NCBI RefSeq assembly: GCF_900103605.1
Contig: NZ_FNHY01000008.1
Span: 124,001-188,000, forward strand
DNA: 64,000 bases
From: Psychrobacillus sp. OK028
GTDB taxonomy: Bacteria; Bacillota; Bacilli; Bacillales_A; Planococcaceae
Direction of reading: 5' to 3'
Shown here in pieces: positions 18,741 through 27,421 of this stretch. A program made the translations under genes and the position numbers. The notes under the pieces are model-generated. The model saw only the letters and a list, made by a program, of their open reading frames with translations, was not told the origin of the DNA and made no database searches. Position 1 is the stretch's first letter. Every line of letters begins with the position of its first letter.

Positions 18741-20012
18741 ATGGCAATGATAGGAACAGTGGTAGTGTACATAATTATGATATGTGCAGTACTAGGAGCT
18801 TTTGCTGCAATAAAGGATCCAGATAATGGTTTAGGGAAAGAATTTATGTCTGGTTTACATGCAGTCGGTCATATTTTTGTTCCGGCTGCTGGGATTATGG
18901 CATCGATTCCGTATTTAACATGGTTTATCGACAAATTTGTTGGACCAATTTTCGATTCCATAGGAGCAGATCCTGCAATTGCGGCGACTGCGATACTAGC
19001 ATCAGATATGGGAGGCTATCAGTTAGCTAATGCACTAAAAGATTCCTATGAAGGATGGATAATGGCACTTATTGTAGGCTACATGGCAGGAGCAACGATT
19101 GTATTCTCTATTCCAATGGGACTAGCAATGCTAGATAAACGAGATCATAAGTATATGGCACTTGGTATTATGTCAGGAGTTCTGACGATTCCGATTGGAG
19201 CATTCATTGCTTCGGTTTTAGTTGTACTATTTGATACTAAGATCCGTGATGTTATTAGTACTACCACAGATTCCACCTATGAGTTCGTCATAAGCTATGG
19301 TCAAATACTAATCAATTTAACACCTTTGCTCATTTTTGTGATCTTGATCGCAGCGGGACTTAAATTTTTCCCAAATGGAATGATAAGGGGCTTTATGATA
19401 TTTGGGCGAGTGATGGATGCAGGTATAAAATTAGTATTAGTTTTCTCCATCGTAGAAATTTTTACAGGAATATTCTCCACAATCTTCGGTGGTTGGGGCT
19501 TTGATCCAATTATGGCGGACGAAGCAGACCAATTTAGAGCACTTGAAACAGCTGGATATATTGGTATCATGTTAGCGGGTGCTTTCCCGATGGTATATTT
19601 ATTGCGCAAATATGCATCAGGACCTTTAGAGGCTGGAGGTCGTAAAATTGGTCTTACTTCTGTCGGAAGTGCTGGTATATTAGCTACTATTGCGAATATT
19701 TTAGCTATGTTCTCTTTAGTTCGCTACATGAGACCGAAAGATAAAGTATTGAATATCTCTTTTGGAGTATGTGCAGCGTTCCTTTTGGGAGATCACTTAT
19801 CTTTTACGGCTAATTTCCAACCCACTATTATTTTACCAGTTATTTTAGGAAAGCTACTTGCTGGTATTTGTGCGATTGCCTTTGCTTATTGGTTATCTGT
19901 ACCTACTGCTTTGAGATTAGAAGAACAGGATCGAGCGGCTGGTATTATAAAAAAGGGTGAATATTTAGAAGAAGAGGATATTGGCAAAGAGTCAGTTCCA
20001 GTACAAGCGTAA
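18741..20012 (+). CDS. eutH: Ethanolamine permease EutH
   Basis: 423-residue membrane protein with about ten hydrophobic segments, matching the length and pattern of EutH. Landmarks are AAGIMASIPYLTWFIDKFVGPIF, ILASDMGGYQLANALKD and LLGDHLSFTANFQP. It facilitates ethanolamine entry, which matters when external amine is scarce or protonated. ATG preceded by AAGGGGG. It follows the EutV-controlled terminator and starts the eutHSP block, 36 nt ahead of eutS. Confidence 0.93.
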   Translation: MAMIGTVVVYIIMICAVLGAFAAIKDPDNGLGKEFMSGLHAVGHIFVPAAGIMASIPYLTWFIDKFVGPIFDSIGADPAIAATAILASDMGGYQLANALKDSYEGWIMALIVGYMAGATIVFSIPMGLAMLDKRDHKYMALGIMSGVLTIPIGAFIASVLVVLFDTKIRDVISTTTDSTYEFVISYGQILINLTPLLIFVILIAAGLKFFPNGMIRGFMIFGRVMDAGIKLVLVFSIVEIFTGIFSTIFGGWGFDPIMADEADQFRALETAGYIGIMLAGAFPMVYLLRKYASGPLEAGGRKIGLTSVGSAGILATIANILAMFSLVRYMRPKDKVLNISFGVCAAFLLGDHLSFTANFQPTIILPVILGKLLAGICAIAFAYWLSVPTALRLEEQDRAAGIIKKGEYLEEEDIGKESVPVQA

Positions 20013-20048
20013 ATATAATTCTATAATACGCATGAAAGGAGCGTCTGA

Positions 20049-20390
20049 ATGAGTGAGGAGAAAAAAAGATTCATACAAGAATTTGTACCTGGAAAACAAA
20101 TTACATTAAGTCATCTAATCGCTAACCCAGATCCTGATATGTTTGTGAAATTGGGTATTCAAGAGGCGGGAGCATTAGGAATAATGACTTGTACTCCGAG
20201 TGAGACGGTTATAATTGCAGGCGATTTAGCAACAAAAGCAGCAAATGTCCAAATTGGATTTTTAGATAGATTTACAGGAAGTCTAGTAATTGTGGGAAGT
20301 GTTTCTGAAGTAGATATGGCCATGATTGAGATAAATAGATTTCTTTCTGAAAGACTCGGGTATACGCCAGCAGAAATAACGAAGTCTTAA
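20049..20390 (+). CDS. eutS: EutS microcompartment shell protein
   Basis: 113-residue shell hexamer subunit with a circularly permuted BMC domain. The motif KLGIQEAGALGIMTCTPSETVIIAGDLATKAANVQIGF is typical of EutS/PduU, which form bent hexamers suited to shell edges. GAAAGGAG precedes the ATG. It sits between eutH and eutP, as part of the block downstream of the first antiterminated leader. Confidence 0.93.
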   Translation: MSEEKKRFIQEFVPGKQITLSHLIANPDPDMFVKLGIQEAGALGIMTCTPSETVIIAGDLATKAANVQIGFLDRFTGSLVIVGSVSEVDMAMIEINRFLSERLGYTPAEITKS

Positions 20391-20405
20391 GGATGTGTAA
20401 AGACC

Positions 20406-20915
20406 ATGAAAAATAGAGTGATGCTCATTGGTGCCATTGGGGCAGGGAAATCAACACTGACTAACTCTTTGCTAGGAAAAATTGTTCCTGCTATTAAAAC
20501 ACAAACATTGATCTATTATGATTGGATTGTTGATACACCCGGAGAATACACAGAAAACCCATTTTTTTATAAAAATATTATGGCAACTGCTTTAGAGGTA
20601 ACACATATATTTTATTTGCAGGATGCAACAAACGGGAAGATGATCTTTCCACCAGGATTCAGCACGGGATTTTCTAAACTTCCTATTGGTGTAATTACTA
20701 AAAGTGACCATAAAGAGGCAAATTTAGAACGCTCCATTAAAATGATTGAATCCGTCATTTCGGTTGGTCCAATTGTTATCGCTTCTGCGGTCAATGGAAC
20801 AGGCGTGGAGCATTTAAAGGCATTAGTGGACATGGATGATATGGCATCTATGAAAAGCTATGTAGAAAAAGAACAAGATGAAAATCTCTTGTTTACAAAT
20901 CAGCTTTACAGTTGA
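20406..20915 (+). CDS. eutP: EutP, P-loop NTPase/acetate-kinase-like
   Basis: 169-residue Ras-like P-loop protein. Walker A is GAIGAGKST (residues 9-17), DTPGEY is the switch II region, and TKSD the base-recognition motif. EutP/PduV proteins have been associated with microcompartments, and EutP of Salmonella has been reported to have acetate kinase activity. The last gene of the eutHSP block, followed by the second internal terminator. Confidence 0.88.
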   Translation: MKNRVMLIGAIGAGKSTLTNSLLGKIVPAIKTQTLIYYDWIVDTPGEYTENPFFYKNIMATALEVTHIFYLQDATNGKMIFPPGFSTGFSKLPIGVITKSDHKEANLERSIKMIESVISVGPIVIASAVNGTGVEHLKALVDMDDMASMKSYVEKEQDENLLFTNQLYS

Positions 20916-20963
20916 CGGAATCTTTGATATATTCATAGATATCGAAATAAAAGTTTATAAACT

Positions 20964-21022
20964 GGCAATGACGCCTTTACTTTCACATGGATTACCCATG
21001 TGCTTAGTAGAGGCGTTTTTTT
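20964..21022 (+). terminator. Terminator with ANTAR-type hexaloop before eutA
   Basis: A long imperfect stem (ACGCCTTTACT with AGTAGAGGCGT, then CACATGG with CCATGTG; 20971-21016) ends in T7. Its 5' arm overlaps GGC-[AATGAC]-GCC (20964-20975), again an A1/G4 hexaloop, and shares GCAATGRCGC with the eutH leader. A weak candidate P1 (ATA-[AAAGTT]-TAT, 20947-20958) lies 5 nt upstream. Confidence 0.7.
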
Positions 21023-21083
21023 GTTGAACACTACTAACCTTTTACGTTTTAGCATGAGCTTTTGTATGAAATGAGGTGCGATT

Positions 21084-22532
21084 TTGATCAATTTCACTCC
21101 AAAAAAAGAAACGATCATTAGTGCTGGAATTGATATAGGTACAAGTACAACTAAGCTAATTATTAGTCGCTTTTCTTTAATGAATACTGCTGGGACGACA
21201 CATGTACCGAGAATTGAGATTGTAGAGAAGGAAGTTATTTATAAAAGTCCTATCTATCGGACTCCGTTAAAGGACTCTTCCACCATTCATGTCTCTGAAA
21301 TAGAGAAAATTATTCACAAAGAATATACAAATGCAGGCATAACATCAAATCAAATTCAAACAGGTGCTGTAATTATCACAGGTGAGACAGCAACCAAACA
21401 AAATGCAAAAGAAATGCTGCATTATCTTTCAGATGAAGTCGGAGACTTTTTAGTAGCAACTGCAGGTCCTGATTTAGAGGGTATTATAGCAGCAAAAGGT
21501 TCAGGTGCTTATGAATATTCTGCTCGCTCCCAAAAGATAATTGCGAATATTGATATAGGTGGCGGCACTGCGAATATTGCCATCTACAAAGATAGCGAAC
21601 TCCTGGGAACTTGTACAATGCATATTGGTGGAAGGTTAATAGAATTTGAAGGCGATAGGATAAGGTCTATTTCAGCTCCTGTACAGAGGTTACTGGAATC
21701 ACAGGGAATATCTTTAAATATAGGAGACTCAAAGACATCGCCTGGGATTCAACTAGTAGTACAACTTATGGTGGAATCGCTTAGTAGAGTATTAAAAAAT
21801 GAAGTAAACGAGATAGATCAATTACTTATACTTGGACACACTCCTAACTGGAAAGAAGAAGTCGATACTATCGTGTTTTCTGGAGGAATAGCGGAGTGTA
21901 TCTATAACCATGAGCAGGATAAACAAGCAATAGCTGGGTATGACGATATTGGTCAACAGTTAGCAAAAGAATTGCAGAGAAATGAACGGCTTCAAAGCTT
22001 TGGCTGGCACGAGCCCATTGAGACGGTACGTGCAACGGTACTAGGAGCTGGAACTCAAACGACCGAAATTAGTGGAGCTACGATTCAAGTATCTCCTAAT
22101 GATTTACCGATAAAAAATGTCCCTGTGTACAATTTCAATTTCCAATCGGATTTGCAAACAGGTTTAGAAAAATTTGATGAGGAAATCAGAAAGGCGATTA
22201 ATATGTATGATGCTTCGAGAGAGGGACAAAACTTTGCGTTATATATATCCAATTTGCCCTATATGGGATTCCGAGATATTCAAAAGCTTTCCGAATCCAT
22301 TATACAGGTAATGGAAAAACGTCCGAATCCGTTGCTACCAATTGTGCTTGTATTACAGACAGACCACGCGAAGGTAATCGGTCAAACGCTGCTAGCTATG
22401 GGTGTTCGTCAAAGTGTTATATGTATTGATCAAGTAAAAGTCGATCATGGTGACTATATGGATATTGGAAAAGCACTCGACTCGGGAGTAGTTCCAGTCG
22501 TAGTGAAAACTTTAACATTCCACTCGTCATAA
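21084..22532 (+). CDS. eutA: EutA, reactivase of ethanolamine ammonia-lyase
   Basis: 482-residue actin/Hsp70-like ATPase that swaps damaged cobalamin out of EutBC. The N-terminal phosphate loop GIDIGTSTTKLIIS and the second loop NIDIGGGTANIAIY mark the ASKHA fold; VFSGGIAE lies before the C-terminal half. TTG start with GAGGTG upstream. First gene of the large catalytic/shell block, directly after the antiterminated leader and 16 nt before eutB. Confidence 0.92.
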   Translation: MINFTPKKETIISAGIDIGTSTTKLIISRFSLMNTAGTTHVPRIEIVEKEVIYKSPIYRTPLKDSSTIHVSEIEKIIHKEYTNAGITSNQIQTGAVIITGETATKQNAKEMLHYLSDEVGDFLVATAGPDLEGIIAAKGSGAYEYSARSQKIIANIDIGGGTANIAIYKDSELLGTCTMHIGGRLIEFEGDRIRSISAPVQRLLESQGISLNIGDSKTSPGIQLVVQLMVESLSRVLKNEVNEIDQLLILGHTPNWKEEVDTIVFSGGIAECIYNHEQDKQAIAGYDDIGQQLAKELQRNERLQSFGWHEPIETVRATVLGAGTQTTEISGATIQVSPNDLPIKNVPVYNFNFQSDLQTGLEKFDEEIRKAINMYDASREGQNFALYISNLPYMGFRDIQKLSESIIQVMEKRPNPLLPIVLVLQTDHAKVIGQTLLAMGVRQSVICIDQVKVDHGDYMDIGKALDSGVVPVVVKTLTFHSS

Positions 22533-22548
22533 AGGAGGTTTTTCGAAA

Positions 22549-23913
22549 GTGAATTTCAAGACAGCATTAGGTGGTATTAGCTATATCTTTCAAGACTTGA
22601 AGGAAGTAATGGCAAAAGCAAACGAAGAAAAATCCGGTGACCGCCTAGCAGGTTTAGCTGCAGAAACAGTGCAGGAACGGATTGCTGCGAAAACGGTACT
22701 TAGTGATATTTTACTAAGCGACATACGAAACAATCCTTTAATACCTATAGAACAGGACGAAGTATCTCAAATAATTGAAGGAGATATAAACGAAAAGATT
22801 TATAGTGACCTAAAAAACTGGAGTGTCGCAGAGTTAAGAGAATATATATTAAGCAATGAAGTAGGAGACCGGGAACTTAAAAGAATTAGTAAAGGACTAA
22901 CCTCTGAAATGATTGCAGCAGTAGCTAAACTAATGTCCAATCTCGACTTAGTACACGCTGCCAATAAGATTGAGATTTTATCAACTTGCAATATAACCAT
23001 TGGTCAAAAAGGAACAATCTCATCTCGTTTACAGCCGAATCATCCAACAGACAGTGTAGACGGCATGATTGCTTCTCTAAAGGACGGTCTCTCTTATGGA
23101 ATTGGAGATGCGGTAATTGGGATAAACCCTGTAGACGATTCAGTTGAAAGTGTAAAACGATTGCTTCATGCCACACATGATTTCATTGAAAACTGGAAAA
23201 TTCCAACGCAAAACTGTGTTCTAGCACATATCACTACGCAAATGAAAGCAATAGAACAAGGTGCTCCTGCAGATATGATTTTCCAAAGTATAGCGGGGAC
23301 AGAAGTTGCCAATCGATCATTCGGTATATCTGCAGAGCTTATTAAAGAAGCGCGTCATTTAGCTTTAAAGCAAGGAACTGGCACTGGTCCACAGGTGATG
23401 TATTTTGAAACTGGTCAAGGGTCAGAGCTTTCAGCAGAAGCCCATTTTGGTATTGATCAAATGACGTTAGAATCTCGTAATTATGGTTTTGCCCGCCATT
23501 TCGATCCATTTATCGTGAACACAGTTGTAGGATTTATAGGACCGGAGTATTTGTATAACAGTAAGCAAGTAATCCGAGCTGGTCTAGAGGATCATTTTAT
23601 GGGTAAAATGCATGGCATACCAATGGGCGTAGATATTTGTTATACCAATCATATTAAAGCAGATCAGAATGATATTGAGGATTTAGGTGTTCTTTTAACA
23701 GCAGCTGGTGTGAACTTCATCATTGCGACTCCAATGGGAGATGATTGTATGTTGAATTATCAATCGATGAGCTTTCACGATGTTGCTACATTACTACAAA
23801 CTTTTGGCAAAACACCCGCTCCTGAATTTTTAAAATGGCTTGAGAAGATGGGGATCTATGAGAATGGTCGATTAAGTAATCGAGCAGGAGACCCTAGTCT
23901 ATTCACACGTTAG
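22549..23913 (+). CDS. eutB: Ethanolamine ammonia-lyase large subunit EutB
   Basis: 454-residue TIM-barrel subunit that carries the radical active site of the adenosylcobalamin-dependent lyase (ethanolamine to acetaldehyde and ammonia). The length equals the family norm. Recognisable segments include LGGISYIFQDLKEVMAKANEEKSGDRLAGL at the start, LGVDICYTNH-like substrate region (IPMGVDICYTNHIKADQND), and TPMGDDCMLNYQS. GTG start with AAAGGAGG. EutC starts a few nt downstream. Confidence 0.96.
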   Translation: MNFKTALGGISYIFQDLKEVMAKANEEKSGDRLAGLAAETVQERIAAKTVLSDILLSDIRNNPLIPIEQDEVSQIIEGDINEKIYSDLKNWSVAELREYILSNEVGDRELKRISKGLTSEMIAAVAKLMSNLDLVHAANKIEILSTCNITIGQKGTISSRLQPNHPTDSVDGMIASLKDGLSYGIGDAVIGINPVDDSVESVKRLLHATHDFIENWKIPTQNCVLAHITTQMKAIEQGAPADMIFQSIAGTEVANRSFGISAELIKEARHLALKQGTGTGPQVMYFETGQGSELSAEAHFGIDQMTLESRNYGFARHFDPFIVNTVVGFIGPEYLYNSKQVIRAGLEDHFMGKMHGIPMGVDICYTNHIKADQNDIEDLGVLLTAAGVNFIIATPMGDDCMLNYQSMSFHDVATLLQTFGKTPAPEFLKWLEKMGIYENGRLSNRAGDPSLFTR

Positions 23914-23925
23914 GAGATGACTTAT

Positions 23926-24876
23926 GTGAATGAACAATTGATCAAAGATATTACCAAAATGGTTGTGGAAAAACTTCAGATGAATAATGATCAGGATCAG
24001 CAAAATATAAGTTTATATCCCAAGGATCCAAGTGGAGCTTTAACGGAAACAAGTATTGCGAGTAGCCCTGTTGGAGAAGTGAAATTTTATCCTTCAAACG
24101 TGACAACTCGAAAGCGAGAAAATGTAAATCTGCAAACGCAAAGTGAAAAAGCATCTAAGGAAGATGATAAAGAAAAATATTTTACTGAGTTACGCAGCAA
24201 AACACCTGCAAGAATTGCAGTAGGGAGAGCTGGTACTAGACCTAAAACCAAAACATGGCTTCAATTTCGCTATGATCATGCAGCTGCTGTGGATGCCGTT
24301 TATGGAGAGGTGCCAAAGGAAATATTAGACCGTTTAAATTTCTTTCAAGTAAATACAAGAGTATTAGATAAAGAGGAATATATTCGTCGACCAGATCTTG
24401 GTAGAAGACTTTCTGATGACTCAAAACAGGTTGTTTTGGATAAATGCAAAAGAACTCCAAAGGTCCAAGTAGTCGCATCGAATGGTTTAAGTGCCAAGGC
24501 GTTAGAGGAAAATTTAGAAGACGTTTATCTAAGTCTAGAGCAGTCCTTAAAAAACTTAAATATTGAAATGGGTACAACCTTTTATGTAGACAAAGGTCGA
24601 GTAGCTTTGATGGATGAAATTGGAGAACTTCTCCAACCTGACATTGTCGTTATATTGATCGGAGAAAGACCGGGGCTTGTGTCTGCAGAGTCATTAAGTG
24701 CCTATATTTGTTACAAGCCAAGAATCGGAACCATTGAAGCCGATCGCATGGTTGTTTCCAATATCCATAAAGGTGGAATTCCATCTGTGGAGGCAGGAGC
24801 ATATCTAGGAACGCTCATTCAAAAAATATTGAAGTATGAAGCAAGTGGAGTGTCATTAGTGAGAAAAGAAGGATAG
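23926..24876 (+). CDS. eutC: Ethanolamine ammonia-lyase small subunit EutC
   Basis: 316-residue subunit that with EutB holds adenosylcobalamin. The conserved core begins near residue 85 (KTPARIAVGRAGTRPKTKTWLQFRYDHAAAVDAVYGEVP) and includes VVILIGERPGLVSAESLSAYICYKPRIG. The first 20 residues (NEQLIKDITKMVVEKL) form an amphipathic helix like an encapsulation peptide, followed by a ~60-residue charged linker. The GTG at 23926 has TAGGAGA at good spacing, whereas the ATG at 23917 overlaps it. Confidence 0.94.
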   Translation: MNEQLIKDITKMVVEKLQMNNDQDQQNISLYPKDPSGALTETSIASSPVGEVKFYPSNVTTRKRENVNLQTQSEKASKEDDKEKYFTELRSKTPARIAVGRAGTRPKTKTWLQFRYDHAAAVDAVYGEVPKEILDRLNFFQVNTRVLDKEEYIRRPDLGRRLSDDSKQVVLDKCKRTPKVQVVASNGLSAKALEENLEDVYLSLEQSLKNLNIEMGTTFYVDKGRVALMDEIGELLQPDIVVILIGERPGLVSAESLSAYICYKPRIGTIEADRMVVSNIHKGGIPSVEAGAYLGTLIQKILKYEASGVSLVRKEG

Positions 24877-24892
24877 GAGGTATCTATTAAAG

Positions 24893-25540
24893 GTGAAAAA
24901 AATATTTGCTGATATTTTATCCATGCAAGTTATTCCGAATATAGATACAGGCTTAGCTGAAAAACTAAGTTTAAAGCCTCATCAACGAAGTTTAGGCTTG
25001 TTTACTACAACAATTGATGATGTTGGATATACAGCTGCAGATGAAGCGACGAAAAAGTCAGATGTCGAAGTCGTTTATGCTAAAAGCTTCTATGCCGGAT
25101 CGGCACATGCATCTGGTCCTCTTTCAGGAGAGTTTATCGGTATTATTGCTGGTCCATCTCCTGAGGAAGTGAAAAGTGGTCTAGACTCTATCCGAATCAC
25201 CATTGAAAATGATGCATTTTTTGAAGCGATAAATGAAAATGAAAATCATGCTTTATATGCAAAGGTTATTTCTAGCTGTGGAAGCTATTTAGCTCAAGTG
25301 GCTGGCGTGCAGGAAGGGAGATCACTTGCTTATTTAATAGCACCTCCTTTAGAGGCAATTATAGGGCTGGATGCTGCAATGAAGGCTGCCGATGTTCAGG
25401 TGTGCGAGCTTTTTGCACCCCCTTCCGAAACCAACTTTGGTGGTGCGCTACTTGAAGGAAGTCAGTCTTCCTGTCAGGCTGCTGCTGATGCTTTTCGAGA
25501 GGCCATTACGAATATGGCTAAACGACCACTAGACTATTAG
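24893..25540 (+). CDS. eutL: EutL tandem-BMC shell protein
   Basis: 215-residue shell protein made of two permuted BMC domains that forms pseudohexameric trimers with a gated pore. The motif FYAGSAHASGPLSGEFIGIIAGPSPEEVKSGL and the LYAKVISSCGSYLAQVAGV region are typical. GTG start with GGAGG upstream. It ends 17 nt before eutE. Confidence 0.94.
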   Translation: MKKIFADILSMQVIPNIDTGLAEKLSLKPHQRSLGLFTTTIDDVGYTAADEATKKSDVEVVYAKSFYAGSAHASGPLSGEFIGIIAGPSPEEVKSGLDSIRITIENDAFFEAINENENHALYAKVISSCGSYLAQVAGVQEGRSLAYLIAPPLEAIIGLDAAMKAADVQVCELFAPPSETNFGGALLEGSQSSCQAAADAFREAITNMAKRPLDY

Positions 25541-25556
25541 GGAAGGAGTGAATTCT

Positions 25557-27083
25557 ATGGTTAGCGTAATTGATACGGACTTACTTGCGTTACAGGAAAT
25601 GAGAACGGCCGTAAAAACTGCAAAAGCAGCCCAGCAGGTATATATGAAATTTTCGCAAGAGCAAGTCGACGCAGTAGTAAAAGCCGTGGCAGCTGCTGCT
25701 TTTGAGCAGTCTGCAAGACTTGGGGAAATGGCAGTAGAAGAAACGGGAATGGGCGTTGCAGAACATAAAAAGATAAAAAACGAAGTCGGCTCTCGTGATG
25801 TGTATGAAAGTATTAAAGATTTAAAAACTGTTGGTATTGTTGGAGAGGATAAAGAGAATAAGGTAATTGAAATTGCGGCTCCATTTGGAACTATAGCCGG
25901 AATTATTCCGACGACCAATCCAACATCCACTGCTTTTTTTAAAACGCTTATTGCGTTGAAAACGAGAAATGCAATCGTTGTTAGTCCCCATCCCTATGCG
26001 GTTAATTGTACGAAAGAAGCTTTGAGAGTGTGTGGGGAGGCAGCTGTAGCAGCCGGTGCTCCAAGAGGACTTGTTCAGTGCTTAACAATGTCTTCTATGG
26101 AAGCTACACAGGAACTTATGAAACATCCTGATATTAACCTTATTTTAGCAACAGGTGGTGGAGCTTTAGTAAAAGCAGCTTATAGCTCTGGAAAGCCTGC
26201 TTACGGTGTAGGACCTGGGAATGTTCCAGTATACATCGAACGCACGGCAAAGATTGAAAAAGCTGTTGAGAATATCGTTAATAGTAAGTCCTTCGACTTT
26301 GGTACTATTTGTGCAACAGAACAAGCTATTGTAGTGGATAGAAATGTTTCCGAACTAGTAACAAGGGCACTTAAGAAAAACGGGGCTTATATTTTATCTG
26401 ATGAGGAAAAGAAAGCGATGGAAAAGGTAATCTCTCCAGTGCCAGGAAAAGTGAATCCTAAAATTGTTGGCAAAAGCCCGCAAACAATCGCCAAGCTTGC
26501 AGGTATTTCTTTGCCATCAGATACCCGCATAATTGTTGGTCTAGAGACGAAGGTAGGGAAAGACGTACCATTTGCACTGGAAAAATTATCACCGATTTTT
26601 GCAATGTATATCGCTTCAGATATTACGCATGCAAAGGAACTTTGTTTATCTCTTCTAGAGCTTGGAGGTATGGGACATAGTCTTTCACTTCATACCGAAA
26701 CAGATGCAGTAGCTCGTGAGTTTGCGATAGAAATGCCAGTTTCCAGAATTTTAGTCAATACAATGTCCTCGGTAGGCGCTGTAGGTGGTACTACAGGGTT
26801 AATGCCATCGATGACCTTGGGATGCGGTACGTTTGGTGGGAATATAACTTCTGATAATGTAACTGCCAAACACCTTTTGAATATTAAAAGGATGGCTTAT
26901 GGCATTAAAGAAGTAAATCTTAACTCATCTCAAGTTCCGGCTGATGTACGAAGCGAAAGTTCAGAGGATGTCACAGATCAAGTAGTAGAAAGTGTATTAC
27001 AGTCATTAGGCACTAGTGATAAAGTCGATCCGCAAGTCGTGAAAGACTTAGTCAGTGAAATAGTAAGTAAATTATCAAAATAA
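25557..27083 (+). CDS. eutE: EutE, CoA-acylating acetaldehyde dehydrogenase
   Basis: 508-residue enzyme that oxidises acetaldehyde with NAD+ and CoA to acetyl-CoA inside the compartment. It has the aldehyde-dehydrogenase fold, with nucleophile Cys252 in FGTICATEQ and a nucleotide region GAPRGLVQCL. After the enzyme proper, residues ~465-508 form a linker and a terminal amphipathic helix DPQVVKDLVSEIVSKL, a likely encapsulation peptide. There is no fused alcohol dehydrogenase (it is not AdhE). The ATG at 25557 lies 8 nt after AAGGAG. Confidence 0.93.
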   Translation: MVSVIDTDLLALQEMRTAVKTAKAAQQVYMKFSQEQVDAVVKAVAAAAFEQSARLGEMAVEETGMGVAEHKKIKNEVGSRDVYESIKDLKTVGIVGEDKENKVIEIAAPFGTIAGIIPTTNPTSTAFFKTLIALKTRNAIVVSPHPYAVNCTKEALRVCGEAAVAAGAPRGLVQCLTMSSMEATQELMKHPDINLILATGGGALVKAAYSSGKPAYGVGPGNVPVYIERTAKIEKAVENIVNSKSFDFGTICATEQAIVVDRNVSELVTRALKKNGAYILSDEEKKAMEKVISPVPGKVNPKIVGKSPQTIAKLAGISLPSDTRIIVGLETKVGKDVPFALEKLSPIFAMYIASDITHAKELCLSLLELGGMGHSLSLHTETDAVAREFAIEMPVSRILVNTMSSVGAVGGTTGLMPSMTLGCGTFGGNITSDNVTAKHLLNIKRMAYGIKEVNLNSSQVPADVRSESSEDVTDQVVESVLQSLGTSDKVDPQVVKDLVSEIVSKLSK

Positions 27084-27103
27084 CCCATTAGGAGGAAACA
27101 GAT

Positions 27104-27391
27104 ATGTCAAGAGAAGGTACAGCTTTAGGAATGGTAGAAACAAAAGGTTTAGTAGGAGCAATTGAAGCGGCAGATGCAATGGTAAAGGCTGCTAGCGTAA
27201 ATTTAGTAGGAAAAGTACATGTTGGAGGAGGTATCGTGACAGTACTAGTTAGAGGAGATGTAGGAGCGGTAAAAGCTGCGACGGATGCAGGAGCTGCAGC
27301 GGCGCAACGAGTTGGAGAATTACTATCTGTGCATGTTATCCCAAGACCTCATAACGAATTAGAAATGATTCTACCTAAATCAGAAAACTAA
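27104..27391 (+). CDS. eutM: EutM major BMC shell protein
   Basis: 95-residue hexameric shell tile. It is a single canonical BMC domain: [57 protein letters not shown]. The ATG has AGGAGG upstream. It probably makes up most of the shell facets. A second, longer BMC protein is encoded four genes on. Confidence 0.96.
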   Translation: MSREGTALGMVETKGLVGAIEAADAMVKAASVNLVGKVHVGGGIVTVLVRGDVGAVKAATDAGAAAAQRVGELLSVHVIPRPHNELEMILPKSEN

Positions 27392-27421
27392 TAAGAGGTT
27401 TACAGGAAAGGCGGTTCCAAC

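Noticed and set aside
25557-27083. Bifunctional AdhE instead of EutE
   Set aside because: The protein is 508 residues and stops after the aldehyde dehydrogenase fold plus tail; there is no iron-dependent alcohol dehydrogenase half.
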